A stretch of 41,732 nt of DNA. Source: JAQVSH01 sp964451605 (GTDB taxonomy: Bacteria > Bacteroidota > Bacteroidia > Bacteroidales > UBA4181). The notes under the pieces were generated by a model that was given only the letters and a program-made list of their open reading frames with translations, did no database searches and was not told the origin of the DNA. Shown piece after piece: positions 34,335 to 41,732 of this stretch (position 1 is its first letter; each line of letters opens with the position of its first letter). The translations under genes and the position numbers were made by a program. The stretch is taken from assembly GCA_964451605.1 (NCBI GenBank), contig CAYVJA010000018.1, positions 1 to 41,732 of the forward strand, written 5' to 3'.

Positions 34335-34592
34335 ATGACGCAAGAGATAAATAAGAATCAGGACAAACCGGAATTCGCCATTGCCTCCGGTAACCTAAAG
34401 TACATCGGGATGGGTGTACTCATAGTGATTGTAGGTTGTCTGCTTATGACCGGCGGCAAATCGAGCGATCCCAACCAGTTCAGCGAAGCCATGTTCAGTT
34501 TCAGACGTATCACTCTGGCTCCCCTGGTGGTGATTGCCGGCTTCACAGTGGTAGGATGGGCCATCATGCGCAAACCCAAAAATCAGGCATAA
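34335..34592 (+). CDS. DUF3098 small membrane protein
   Basis: This is an 85-residue protein with two predicted membrane helices (G-M-G-V-L-I-V-I-V-G-C-L-L-M and L-A-P-L-V-V-I-A-G-F-T-V-V-G-W). Between them lies the family motif F-S-F-R-R-I-T-L-A-P. DUF3098 is restricted to Bacteroidota and sits between ftsX and uppP, suggesting an envelope or division role, but no function is established. The start at 34335 follows the ftsX stop by 41 bases and uppP begins 6 bases after its stop. Confidence 0.85.
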   Translation: MTQEINKNQDKPEFAIASGNLKYIGMGVLIVIVGCLLMTGGKSSDPNQFSEAMFSFRRITLAPLVVIAGFTVVGWAIMRKPKNQA

Positions 34593-34598
34593 CACCTT

Positions 34599-35396
34599 AT
34601 GCACTGGATAGAAGCACTTATACTGGGCCTGGTTCAGGGGCTCACGGAATTTCTGCCCGTTAGCAGCAGTGGTCATTTGGAATTGGGAAGCGCTCTGCTG
34701 GGCACCGCGGGAAAGGAGAATCTGCTTTTTGCCGTTGTGGTACACACGGCAACTGTACTCAGCACCCTGGTGGTTTTCCGGAAAGAGATTTTGCGGTTGC
34801 TGACCGGTTTTTTTCAGTTCAAAATGAACAGCGAAACCACCTATTTGCTCAAAATCGCCCTCAGCATGATTCCTGTCGCCATTGTGGGTCTCTTTTTCAA
34901 AGAGCAGGTTGAGAGGCTGTTTGGAGGAGGCATCCATATTACCGGTTTTATGTTACTGCTAACCTCGTGTTTGCTCTTTTTTGCATGGAGAGCCAAACCC
35001 CGCGAAAAGGAGTATATCTCCTTCCGCGACGCCTTGCTGATTGGAATTGCACAGGCATGTGCGGTTATGCCGGGATTATCCCGTTCGGGTTCGACTATTG
35101 CCACCGGCCTCTTATTGGGGAACAAAAAAGAGGGGGTTGCCCGTTTTTCATTCCTTATGGTATTGGTACCCATTCTCGGGGAGTCTTTTCTCTCGTTGGC
35201 AGACGGCAGTTTCTCGGACGCAGAAACTACATTGCCGGCCACTACACTGGTTGTGGCCTTTCTGAGTGCTTTTGTGGCCGGTTGGGCTGCATGCAAATGG
35301 ATGATTTCCATTGTAAACCGGGGCAAATTGCACTACTTTGCCGCGTACTGCTTCCTAATCGGATTACTCACCCTCGCTGTCTACTATTTTAGCTGA
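34599..35396 (+). CDS. uppP: Undecaprenyl-diphosphatase (bacitracin resistance family)
   Basis: This 265-residue polytopic membrane enzyme recycles undecaprenyl diphosphate to the monophosphate carrier for wall and glycan synthesis. The catalytic motifs are Q-G-L-T-E-F-L-P-V-S-S-S-G-H (residues 13-26) and M-P-G-L-S-R-S-G-S-T near 152, typical of BacA/UppP. Higher dosage of this family raises bacitracin tolerance. It is packed between DUF3098 (6 bases) and truB (36 bases). Confidence 0.95.
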   Translation: MHWIEALILGLVQGLTEFLPVSSSGHLELGSALLGTAGKENLLFAVVVHTATVLSTLVVFRKEILRLLTGFFQFKMNSETTYLLKIALSMIPVAIVGLFFKEQVERLFGGGIHITGFMLLLTSCLLFFAWRAKPREKEYISFRDALLIGIAQACAVMPGLSRSGSTIATGLLLGNKKEGVARFSFLMVLVPILGESFLSLADGSFSDAETTLPATTLVVAFLSAFVAGWAACKWMISIVNRGKLHYFAAYCFLIGLLTLAVYYFS

Positions 35397-35432
35397 TATG
35401 CCCCGATCACATATACCCTTTGAAACACCGTA

Positions 35433-36128
35433 ATGGATTTTCTAGAAGGAGAAATACTTGTCTTTGATAAACCTTACCGATGGACCTCGTTCGATCTGGT
35501 AAGAAAAGTCAGAAATAGCCTGACAAAAAAACTGCGCCTTAAGAAGCTCAAAGTAGGCCATGCCGGAACACTCGATCCTCTGGCCACGGGCGTGCTGGTA
35601 ATTTGCACCGGACGAGCCACAAAACAGATCGACACCCTACAGGCTCAAATCAAAGAGTATATTGCCACCATCGAATTCGGACGCACCACTCCCTCGTTCG
35701 ATCTGGAAAAGGAGACGGATGCCGTCTATCCCTACACGCACATCACACGCGAAGGTTTGGAACAGATTTTGCTGCAATTCACCGGCAAATCAAACCAGAT
35801 ACCTCCCCTCTTTTCGGCAAAAAACCTAAGTGGTCGCAGAGCCTACGAGTTCGCCCGCGAAGGATCCGATATGCAATTAGAAGCCAAGCCTATTGAAATC
35901 TACCATCTCTCCATCGTATCTTTCGACCTTCCAACCATAGTTTTGCGGGTAGCCTGCAGCAAGGGGACCTACATTCGTGCGCTTGCCAGAGATTTGGGGC
36001 TTGCCATGCAAAGTGGAGCCTGTCTTACTGCACTCCGGCGAACCCGAAGCGGTGATTATTGTGTGGAAGAGGCGCTTACTCCCGAGGCCTTCGACACTCT
36101 TTTGCAGAGCGAAGGTTTCACCCAGTGA
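35433..36128 (+). CDS. truB: tRNA pseudouridine-55 synthase
   Basis: This 231-residue enzyme makes pseudouridine at position 55 of the T-psi-C arm. The catalytic aspartate is D48 in G-H-A-G-T-L-D-P-L-A-T-G. The start D-K-P-Y-R-W-T-S-F corresponds to the K-P-x-G-x-T-S motif. The later K-G-T-Y-I-R-A-L-A-R-D-L-G motif is also present. It lacks the C-terminal PUA-like extension of enterobacterial TruB, so it is on the short side. Confidence 0.95.
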   Translation: MDFLEGEILVFDKPYRWTSFDLVRKVRNSLTKKLRLKKLKVGHAGTLDPLATGVLVICTGRATKQIDTLQAQIKEYIATIEFGRTTPSFDLEKETDAVYPYTHITREGLEQILLQFTGKSNQIPPLFSAKNLSGRRAYEFAREGSDMQLEAKPIEIYHLSIVSFDLPTIVLRVACSKGTYIRALARDLGLAMQSGACLTALRRTRSGDYCVEEALTPEAFDTLLQSEGFTQ

Positions 36129-36214
36129 TTTTCCCCGTCCGCGACGAACAATTCAAAGCGGTCGGGTGTTGTTACAAACCTGTACATCTAAGCAATCATT
36201 TAAAAAAAACATCC

Positions 36215-37264
36215 ATGAAACTCTCTCAGTACCAATTCGAACTTCCCCAGGAACTTATTGCACAATATCCGGCTGTCCACAGGGATGAATCGCGATTAAT
36301 GGTATTACACCGGGATTCCGGTAAGATTGAGCACAAGGTCTTTAAGGATATCATAGAATATTTCACCGAAGGCGATGTAATGGTATTTAACAACACCAAG
36401 GTTTTCCCTGCACGCTTGTACGGTAATAAAGAGAAAACAGGTGCGGAAATTGAAGTATTCCTGTTGCGCGAGCTCAACCGGGAACAGCGTTTATGGGATG
36501 TGCTGGTTGATCCTGCCCGAAAAATCAGGATAGGGAACAAACTCTATTTCGGCGAAGACGATGTTATGGTTGCGGAGGTGATAGACAATACCACCTCAAG
36601 GGGAAGAACCCTGCGGTTTCTGTTCGACGGCACCTACGAAGATTTTAAATCTACACTCTACTCTTTGGGAGAGACACCACTTCCCCGATTTATCTCGCGT
36701 ACAACCACCCCCGAAGACCGTGAGCGATATCAAACCATCTTTGCCAAACATGAAGGGGCTGTTGCTGCACCCACAGCCGGTCTTCACTTTAGCCGGGAGT
36801 TGCTCAAACGGCTGGAGATTAAGGGAGTAGAAAGAGCAGAGATTACTCTCCATGTGGGGCTGGGCAGTTTCCGGTCGGTTGATGTGGAGGACCTCACCAA
36901 ACACAAGATGGACTCCGAACAGATTGTTATCGATGAGGAGGCTGTGCGGGTTGTCAATGCGGCTAAAGACCGCAAATCGCAAGTATGTGCAGTGGGTACA
37001 ACCGTATTAAGAACCCTCGAAAGTTCGGTCTCTACCACAAACCGACTGAAACCCTTCAATGGTTGGACCAATAAATTCATCTTCCCTCCCTACGAACTCG
37101 CTATCCCCACAAGCATGGTTTCCAACTTTCACTTGCCCCTCTCCACACTTCTGATGATGGTCTCGGCGTTTGCAGGTTTCGAGGCTCTCACCGAGGCCTA
37201 TCAGGTTGCCATCCGCGAAAAGTATCGCTTTGGCACCTACGGCGATGCCATGCTTATTCTGTAA
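36215..37264 (+). CDS. queA: S-adenosylmethionine:tRNA ribosyltransferase-isomerase
   Basis: This 349-residue enzyme transfers and isomerises the ribosyl group of SAM onto preQ1-tRNA, making epoxyqueuosine. The signature motifs Y-D-L/F-E-L-P-x-E-L-I-A appear as Y-Q-F-E-L-P-Q-E-L-I-A at residues 5-15. The A-A-P-T-A-G-L-H-F block is near 188, and T-H-V-G-L-G-type L-H-V-G-L-G-S-F follows. The ATG at 36215 is preferred over longer upstream in-frame codons, which would overlap truB. No other queuosine gene is in the window. GH3 follows after 11 bases. Confidence 0.95.
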   Translation: MKLSQYQFELPQELIAQYPAVHRDESRLMVLHRDSGKIEHKVFKDIIEYFTEGDVMVFNNTKVFPARLYGNKEKTGAEIEVFLLRELNREQRLWDVLVDPARKIRIGNKLYFGEDDVMVAEVIDNTTSRGRTLRFLFDGTYEDFKSTLYSLGETPLPRFISRTTTPEDRERYQTIFAKHEGAVAAPTAGLHFSRELLKRLEIKGVERAEITLHVGLGSFRSVDVEDLTKHKMDSEQIVIDEEAVRVVNAAKDRKSQVCAVGTTVLRTLESSVSTTNRLKPFNGWTNKFIFPPYELAIPTSMVSNFHLPLSTLLMMVSAFAGFEALTEAYQVAIREKYRFGTYGDAMLIL

Positions 37265-37275
37265 ATAGTACGGTT

Positions 37276-38796
37276 ATGAGAGATCCGCTCTCATCGCTCC
37301 TGCTGGTTAAGAACCAATACAGGCTGCACCAGATAGACCGGTTCCGTCGTCGTCCGGAAGAGGCTCAGCAAAGGGTATTACGTGATTTAATCCGACAAGC
37401 GGCAGAGACCGAGTGGGGTCGCACCTACAATTACGACTCATTAAACCGGTACAGCCGTTTTGCTCAAACTGTACCACTGCAGAGTTACGAAATGGCGCAA
37501 CCCTGGATTGACAGAGCCCGGAATGGCGAAAAGAACATTCTTTGGCCCGGAAGCACCCTCTGGTTTGCCAAATCATCGGGCACTACAAACGACAAAAGCA
37601 AATTTATCCCGGTAACCGCCAAAGGATTGACAGAGAACCATTACCGGGGAGGAGAAGATGTATTGGCTCTCTATTTGGACCAAAATCGAAACTCCCGCCT
37701 CTTCTCCGGGAAAACCATGACGCTGGGTGGAAGTCACAGAATCGATGCCGATCACGCCGGTAGCCATTACGGCGATCTTTCGGCCATTATGATTCAGAAT
37801 CTTAAAGATTGGGCAACCTGGTTCAGAACCCCTTCAAAGGAGATTGCCCTGATTCCCGAATGGGAAAAGAAATTGGAAGCCATTACCCGGGCGGTTTTAA
37901 AAGAGCGGGTCACAGCCTTTGCAGGTGTTCCCTCATGGAATCTCAATCTGCTGAAACATCTATTAACGCAAACCGGGAAACAATCTATTCAGGAGATTTG
38001 GCCGGAAATGGAGCTCTTTATTCACGGAGGAGTCAGTTTCGAACCATACAGAGCGCAGTATCAAAGACTCTTCCCCCTTCCGGGAATGCACTATATGGAG
38101 ACCTATAACGCTTCGGAAGGGTTCTTTGCTCTGCAGGACAACCTCTCCGAACCGGATATGCTCCTGATGCTCGACATTGGGGTGTTTTACGAATTTATCC
38201 CCTTAGATCAGGTAGATCAGCAAAATCCCACAGTAATACCGATATGGGGTGTAGAGCCGAATGTAAGTTATGCCCTGGTTATCTCTACAAACTCAGGACT
38301 ATGGCGATACCAGATTGGCGATACGGTCTCCTTTTCGTCGGTCTCTCCCTACAAGCTTCACATCACAGGACGAACCAAACATTTTATCAACGCTTTTGGC
38401 GAAGAGTTGATGATAGACAACGCCGAAAGGGCGCTGCGCGAGGCCTGCAAAGCTACAGGGGCAGTGATTTCGGAATATACGGCAGGTCCGGTCTTTATGG
38501 ACGAAAAGAGTAACGGAGCTCACGAATGGCTTATCGAGTTCGACACCGAGCCCTCCTCGCTCGAACTATTTACACAAATTCTCGACAAGACCCTTTGTTC
38601 GCTCAATTCCGATTATGAGGCTAAACGGGAAAAAAACATTACCTTACGGATGCCTATTGTCCGATCGGTAAAAAAAGGCACCTTTTACGCATGGATGAAC
38701 CAGCGGGGAAAGTTGGGCGGTCAGAATAAAGTGCCCCGATTAAGCAACCATCGTACCTATCTGGATGCTATCTTAGCCGAAACAATAGCCGATTGA
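37276..38796 (+). CDS. GH3-family acyl-acid amido synthetase-like protein
   Basis: This is a 506-residue protein of the GH3 auxin-responsive promoter family, adenylate-forming enzymes that in plants couple acyl acids such as jasmonate or auxin to amino acids. The ATP motif F-A-K-S-S-G-T-T-N-D-K-S-K-F is at 97-110, the Y-N-A-S-E-G-F-F motif near 276, and Y-Q-I-G-D-T-V with G-R-T-K-H-F-I-N-A-F-G-E-E downstream. Bacterial members are common in Bacteroidota, but their substrates are not established. It is the sixth gene of a dense plus-strand group, 11 bases after queA and 13 before the deoxynucleoside kinase. Confidence 0.9.
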   Translation: MRDPLSSLLLVKNQYRLHQIDRFRRRPEEAQQRVLRDLIRQAAETEWGRTYNYDSLNRYSRFAQTVPLQSYEMAQPWIDRARNGEKNILWPGSTLWFAKSSGTTNDKSKFIPVTAKGLTENHYRGGEDVLALYLDQNRNSRLFSGKTMTLGGSHRIDADHAGSHYGDLSAIMIQNLKDWATWFRTPSKEIALIPEWEKKLEAITRAVLKERVTAFAGVPSWNLNLLKHLLTQTGKQSIQEIWPEMELFIHGGVSFEPYRAQYQRLFPLPGMHYMETYNASEGFFALQDNLSEPDMLLMLDIGVFYEFIPLDQVDQQNPTVIPIWGVEPNVSYALVISTNSGLWRYQIGDTVSFSSVSPYKLHITGRTKHFINAFGEELMIDNAERALREACKATGAVISEYTAGPVFMDEKSNGAHEWLIEFDTEPSSLELFTQILDKTLCSLNSDYEAKREKNITLRMPIVRSVKKGTFYAWMNQRGKLGGQNKVPRLSNHRTYLDAILAETIAD

Positions 38797-38809
38797 TAAT
38801 ATACTCATC

Positions 38810-39421
38810 ATGCACATTGCGGTTGCCGGAAATATCGGTTCAGGAAAAACCACGCTGACCTCGCTTCTTGCCAGACAATACCAGTGGGAACCCCATTACG
38901 AAAGGGTGGAAGAAAACCCCTATCTACATGACTTCTACGATGATATGCAGAAATGGTCGTTTAATCTGCAAATCTATCTGCTCACCCGCAGATTTCAGCA
39001 CCTGCTCAGCATAGCGAATACCAAAAAGGTGGTCATTCAGGATAGAACCATTTACGAAGATGTGGCCATCTTCGCCCCAAATCTTTTTGATATGGGATTG
39101 ATGTCGAAACGCGATTTCGACACCTATCTACGTCTCTTCGAACAGATTGCCTCCGTCATCAAGATGCCCGACCTCACCATCTATCTCCGGGCATCAGTTC
39201 CTACGCTGGTTTCGCAAATCCAAAAAAGGGGCAGGAAATTCGAAGTATCTATCCGACTCGATTACCTACATCGCCTTAATGAGCGATACGAAGCCTGGAT
39301 TGAAAAATACCAGGGCCGCCTTCTGATTGTTGACGTAGATCAGTGTCAGTTTTCGGAACGACCTGAGGATCTCAGGCGGATTGTGAATAAAATCGATGCC
39401 GAGCTCCACGGATTGTTTTAG
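38810..39421 (+). CDS. Deoxynucleoside kinase (dCK/dGK family)
   Basis: This 203-residue kinase phosphorylates deoxynucleosides for salvage. The P-loop G-N-I-G-S-G-K-T is at 7-14. The V-I-Q-D-R-T-I-Y-E-D segment contains the D-R-[ST] motif that binds substrate and base. A basic lid lies in L-V-S-Q-I-Q-K-R-G-R-K-F-E. Which deoxynucleoside it prefers cannot be read from the sequence. It closes the plus-strand group, and its TAG stop overlaps the stop of the convergent PfkB gene in TTAG. Confidence 0.9.
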   Translation: MHIAVAGNIGSGKTTLTSLLARQYQWEPHYERVEENPYLHDFYDDMQKWSFNLQIYLLTRRFQHLLSIANTKKVVIQDRTIYEDVAIFAPNLFDMGLMSKRDFDTYLRLFEQIASVIKMPDLTIYLRASVPTLVSQIQKRGRKFEVSIRLDYLHRLNERYEAWIEKYQGRLLIVDVDQCQFSERPEDLRRIVNKIDAELHGLF

Positions 39422-40467
39422 CGTCTGAGCAGACGGGCCACATCGGTTCTGACATTCTCCCACACCGGTCCGGCAATTTTTGCGCCGGTAGCCTCTATCA
39501 CATAAGAGGCCACAATCGATCCCAAAGCGGCACAAACCGAAAGAGAGGCGCCTTTGTCGATGCCGTGAAGAAATCCGGCAGCGTACAAATCGCCGGCGCC
39601 TGTTGTATCAATCACCTTTGCCGGACGCGGGGGAACACTCACCACTTCGCGATTTCGCGCAACCAGCGATCCCTCTTTTCCCACCTTCACTACTGCAACA
39701 CGTCCCGATCCGGCCATCTCTCGCAAAGCATCACCGGGACTTTTCCCGGTAAAAGCCGCAGCCTCCTGTTCATTGGCGAAGACGAAATCGGCTGTCTCAT
39801 AGACCAGACGACGAAACAGGGGAAGGTTGGCTTCCACCACGTTATAACTGGCCATGTCGAGCGAAACCATCAGCCCCTCCTGTTTTGCCAGTTCAACGAT
39901 TCTATCTACAAGTAGGGGGTTAAACACCAGATATCCCTCCAGATGAACCAAATCGTACCCTCTGAAAAGTTCGGGGGTGAGCTCTTCAGGGGTTAACAGC
40001 GACGAAGCTCCCAAACAGGTGGCAAATGTACGTTCCGAATCGGGCGATATAAAGGTAATCGCCACTCCGGTGGGTTCCGACGGCAGAGCAGTAAGATGGG
40101 GAACAGCCCCCGATTGCCGCAACTCATCGGCGAAAAAAGTTCCTAGCCGGTCGAGGCCGGTTTTCCCGGCGAATCCTGCTGACGATCCCAGTTGAGCCAA
40201 TCCACAGACGGTATTTGCAGCCGAGCCTCCCGACATTTCTACATACGACCGGCTCTTTATTGCATCGAGAATGGCTTGCAAAGCGGCAGCATCAACCAGC
40301 GTCATACTGCCTTTGGTCAATCCAAACCGCGATAGAAAACTGTCCGTCCAGCCTTTCAAACATACCGCTGCCATATTCCTCGTACAGGTGCAAGACTACC
40401 TCGNNNNNNNNNNCGGCACACGATATAAGACATCGACCAGTGCGGAACCAATCCCTAATATTCTCAT
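39418..40467 (-). CDS. PfkB-family sugar/nucleoside kinase, disrupted at a scaffold junction
   Basis: This ribokinase-family (adenosine-kinase-like) enzyme should be about 327 residues. The N-terminus M-R-I-L-G-I-G-S-A-L-V-D-V-L-Y-R-V-P is encoded at 40414-40467, on the far side of the N-gap. The body resumes with F-G-L-T-K-G-S-M-T-L-V-D, G-G-S-A-A-N-T-V and the catalytic D-T-T-G-A-G-D. Between them about 55-80 bases next to the gap do not fit the family and look foreign. A separate start inside the segment at 40374 would lack the N-terminal strand. I judge the gene intact in the organism and broken only in the assembly. The substrate is unresolved. Confidence 0.85.
40345..40403 (-). other. 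Foreign-looking segment next to the gap (asparagine-synthetase-like frame)
   Basis: Read on the minus strand in a frame other than that of PfkB, this segment encodes E-V-V-L-H-L-Y-E-E-Y-G then M-F-E-R-L-D-G-Q-F-S-I-A-V-W. That resembles the class II glutamine amidotransferase part of asparagine synthetases. It abuts the N-run and replaces the expected short PfkB linker. The likely cause is a chimeric contig end. The breakpoint is uncertain, somewhere in 40320-40350. Confidence 0.6.
40404..40413. other. Scaffold gap (10 N) inside the PfkB kinase gene
   Basis: Ten N separate codons ending in V-P at 40414 from the foreign-looking segment at 40345-40403. If that segment is removed and V-P is joined directly to T-D-S-F-L, the residue spacing matches the family without any missing bases. 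Confidence 0.85.
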
Positions 40468-40507
40468 AATAAAGGTTTTCTATGTCGCCAAAACTGCGGC
40501 GAAACGA

Positions 40508-40515
40508 CAAAGATA
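40508..40515 (-). promoter_or_regulatory. -7 element upstream of the PfkB kinase
   Basis: The minus strand reads TATCTTTG, an exact TAnnTTTG match, 41 bases before the ATG at 40467. It supports 40467 as the true start of the kinase. No full -33 TTTG is found; CAA at 40539-40541 is 23 bases away. Confidence 0.55.
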
Positions 40516-40528
40516 ACCGGATTTTTTT

Positions 40529-40536
40529 TATCTTTC
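40529..40536 (+). promoter_or_regulatory. Near-consensus -7 element upstream of the Gcr-family gene
   Basis: TATCTTTC differs from TAnnTTTG at the last base and lies 16 bases before the ATG at 40552. It is divergent from, and only 13 bases away from, the minus-strand element at 40508-40515. Confidence 0.35.
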
Positions 40537-40551
40537 GCCAATATTGAGCCT

Positions 40552-41732
40552 ATGCCAAAGTCCAGCCATCTCGACTTGAATGAACAGCAATTACTGACCA
40601 TCCTTCATGAGATAAAAACCTTTGAGGGTGAGGGAGATGCCGCGCTAGAACTATTCGTTCGGCTTGTCTGTGTTATTCGCCCTCCACGTAGGTTTCAAGC
40701 CGATTTCTCGGCCGAACGGCTTCAACGTATCACCTGGTTCCTCGACAACGATTCTGAACTGGCTTCACGGTTTAAATCGATGGTAATGGATCTCTTTAAA
40801 GAGATGACGGTTCGTGAAACATTCGTCGAAAGTGGAATCGACGGCGGACTGCCCGGATGGGTTGGGCTGATGCGCCGGATAAAACACAAAATTTTACCTC
40901 CGCTTACCGAGAAGAACAGTCTCTCTTTCGTTATCCAGTCGCTTTTCTTCGATAACAAAGATTACAAGTGGGTTAAGGGAGTCAGTGATAAGGAGTGGGC
41001 CCGATTTTTTGCTCATGCCCACATTCAGATTGAAACCTCTAAGGGACCACTTGCCTCAGAGCTTCGGGAGGCCCTCCATATTTTGTCATTCCGAGCTGTC
41101 TCAATCGGAATTGATCCCGATATCTCCGATCGTCTGTCTAAGAAGCGATTGGAGCTTAACCCCTTCGTGCAGCAGAACAATATCCTGATGGCATACGACC
41201 CCCGTTTTGCCATCCACAAACAGGATGAAACGCAAGAGCATTTGTTTCCGGATTTGTTCTTTCCTGCCTTCAGAGATTCCCTCACAGCTTGCCAGAAAAG
41301 CCTGACGTTGATTCACAGAAAAAATGCAACACAAGGGGTCTCGCTCCGTCAGACACATGCCATGGTTCGGCTCAATCAGATTCTTCAGCGAATGAATATG
41401 ATTGTGCATCTGCTTGAGGGGAAGGATCCGCTGAATGGGGTTAAAACCGTTCAACTCTTTAAACAGCTGGTCGAAACAGAAAACAGCAGAACCAGCATCC
41501 GACGGTATCTGAACGAAAATCTCCAATTGGTGGCCTTCCAGATTACTGAGCATGTCCGGTCGACCGGCGAGAAGTATATCACAACCCAATGGAGCGACTA
41601 CATCAAAATGTATGTTTCAGCGGCCTGGGGAGGGGTAATTATCTCGTTCGTCTGCCTGATCAAGGTGCTGTTTTACCATGTAAAAATGGCCCCCTTTTGG
41701 GAGGGATTGGCGCATAGTATCAACTACAGTAT
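40552..41732 (+). CDS. Gcr-family 'site-specific recombinase' (COG4389), N-terminal part
   Basis: About 393 residues are visible before the window ends. The first 350 or so are soluble, charged and helical (for example M-A-Y-D-P-R-F-A-I-H near 220). The hydrophobic part then starts with M-Y-V-S-A-A-W-G-G-V-I-I-S-F-V and continues K-M-A-P-F-W-E-G-L-A-H-S-I-N-Y-S, matching the 'A-A-G-G-G ... P-P-F-x-E-G ... N-Y' block of the Gcr family. The family name comes from a gonococcal gene. The proteins carry membrane segments and lack the catalytic signatures of tyrosine or serine recombinases, so the annotated activity is doubtful. It is divergent from the PfkB gene, with 84 bases between starts. Confidence 0.75.
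   Translation, partial: MPKSSHLDLNEQQLLTILHEIKTFEGEGDAALELFVRLVCVIRPPRRFQADFSAERLQRITWFLDNDSELASRFKSMVMDLFKEMTVRETFVESGIDGGLPGWVGLMRRIKHKILPPLTEKNSLSFVIQSLFFDNKDYKWVKGVSDKEWARFFAHAHIQIETSKGPLASELREALHILSFRAVSIGIDPDISDRLSKKRLELNPFVQQNNILMAYDPRFAIHKQDETQEHLFPDLFFPAFRDSLTACQKSLTLIHRKNATQGVSLRQTHAMVRLNQILQRMNMIVHLLEGKDPLNGVKTVQLFKQLVETENSRTSIRRYLNENLQLVAFQITEHVRSTGEKYITTQWSDYIKMYVSAAWGGVIISFVCLIKVLFYHVKMAPFWEGLAHSINYS

Noticed and set aside
40292..40510. Separate small minus-strand gene reading through the N-run with an asparagine-synthetase-like segment
   Set aside because: It requires reading through N and runs out within the kinase body; it is better explained as a chimeric contig end inside the PfkB gene.
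1..41732. CRISPR arrays, tRNA or rRNA genes, insertion sequences, prophage and defence islands
   Set aside because: I looked for repeated spacers, clover-leaf arms, transposase or integrase motifs and terminal inverted repeats and found none; the Gcr-family gene is the only mobile-sounding name and its function is doubtful.

Overview
The window is draft chromosomal sequence from a member of the Bacteroidales (Bacteroidota). Evidence for this is the repeated promoter motif TAnnTTTG with an occasional upstream TTTG, the near absence of Shine-Dalgarno sequences, the DUF177-rpmF-plsX and ftsX-DUF3098-uppP-truB-queA gene orders, the C-terminally extended S16, the roughly 1140-residue IleRS, the sdhC-A-B complex with a single cytochrome b subunit, and the DUF3127 and DUF3098 proteins. 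It is a scaffold: four runs of N (7493-7502, 7787-7866, 11844-11857, 40404-40413) all lie inside genes, and their lengths do not preserve reading frame.

Layout. 1-1079 (minus): DUF177 protein, ribosomal protein L32 and the start of plsX. 1333-5578 (plus): typA, an L-2-hydroxyglutarate oxidase gene and a lipoprotein aldose 1-epimerase gene, ending in a perfect 19-bp bidirectional terminator hairpin. 5666-9127 (minus): sdhC-sdhA-sdhB, fumarate reductase or succinate dehydrogenase. 9344-11934 (plus): a TrkH/TrkA potassium uptake pair. 11931-12738 (minus): a DUF3127 protein with an SSB-like tail, and a cyclophilin. 12927-13673 (plus): an unrecognised 248-residue protein. 13656-15419 (minus): sppA. 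15554-18206 (plus): cmk, ispH, pfkA. 18218-25186 (minus): trpS-lpxK, then tig-clpP-clpX-argH. 25301-27493 (plus): rbfA, a LolC/E-like permease, and tsaC. 27490-33200 (minus): ileS-dksA-like-lspA, then rpsP-rimM. 33409-39421 (plus): ftsX-DUF3098-uppP-truB-queA-GH3-deoxynucleoside kinase. 39418-40467 (minus): a PfkB sugar/nucleoside kinase. 40552-end (plus): the N-terminal part of a Gcr-family 'site-specific recombinase' (COG4389).

The content is overwhelmingly housekeeping: translation and RNA modification, protein quality control (tig/clpP/clpX, sppA, lspA), envelope biogenesis (lpxK, uppP, ftsX, a lipoprotein-sorting-like permease), anaerobic respiration and potassium homeostasis. I saw no CRISPR array, phage, insertion sequence, toxin-antitoxin or biosynthetic cluster, and no tRNA or rRNA gene. 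No intergenic stretch exceeds about 260 bases.

The points most worth a second look are: an IleRS whose class I HxGH signature reads G-I-H-H; a bacterial GH3 acyl-amido-synthetase-like gene beside a deoxynucleoside kinase; the Gcr-family membrane protein at the right edge; the DUF3127 protein with an SSB-like acidic tip; and a probable assembly chimera inside the PfkB gene, where a short asparagine-synthetase-like segment sits next to the N-gap.
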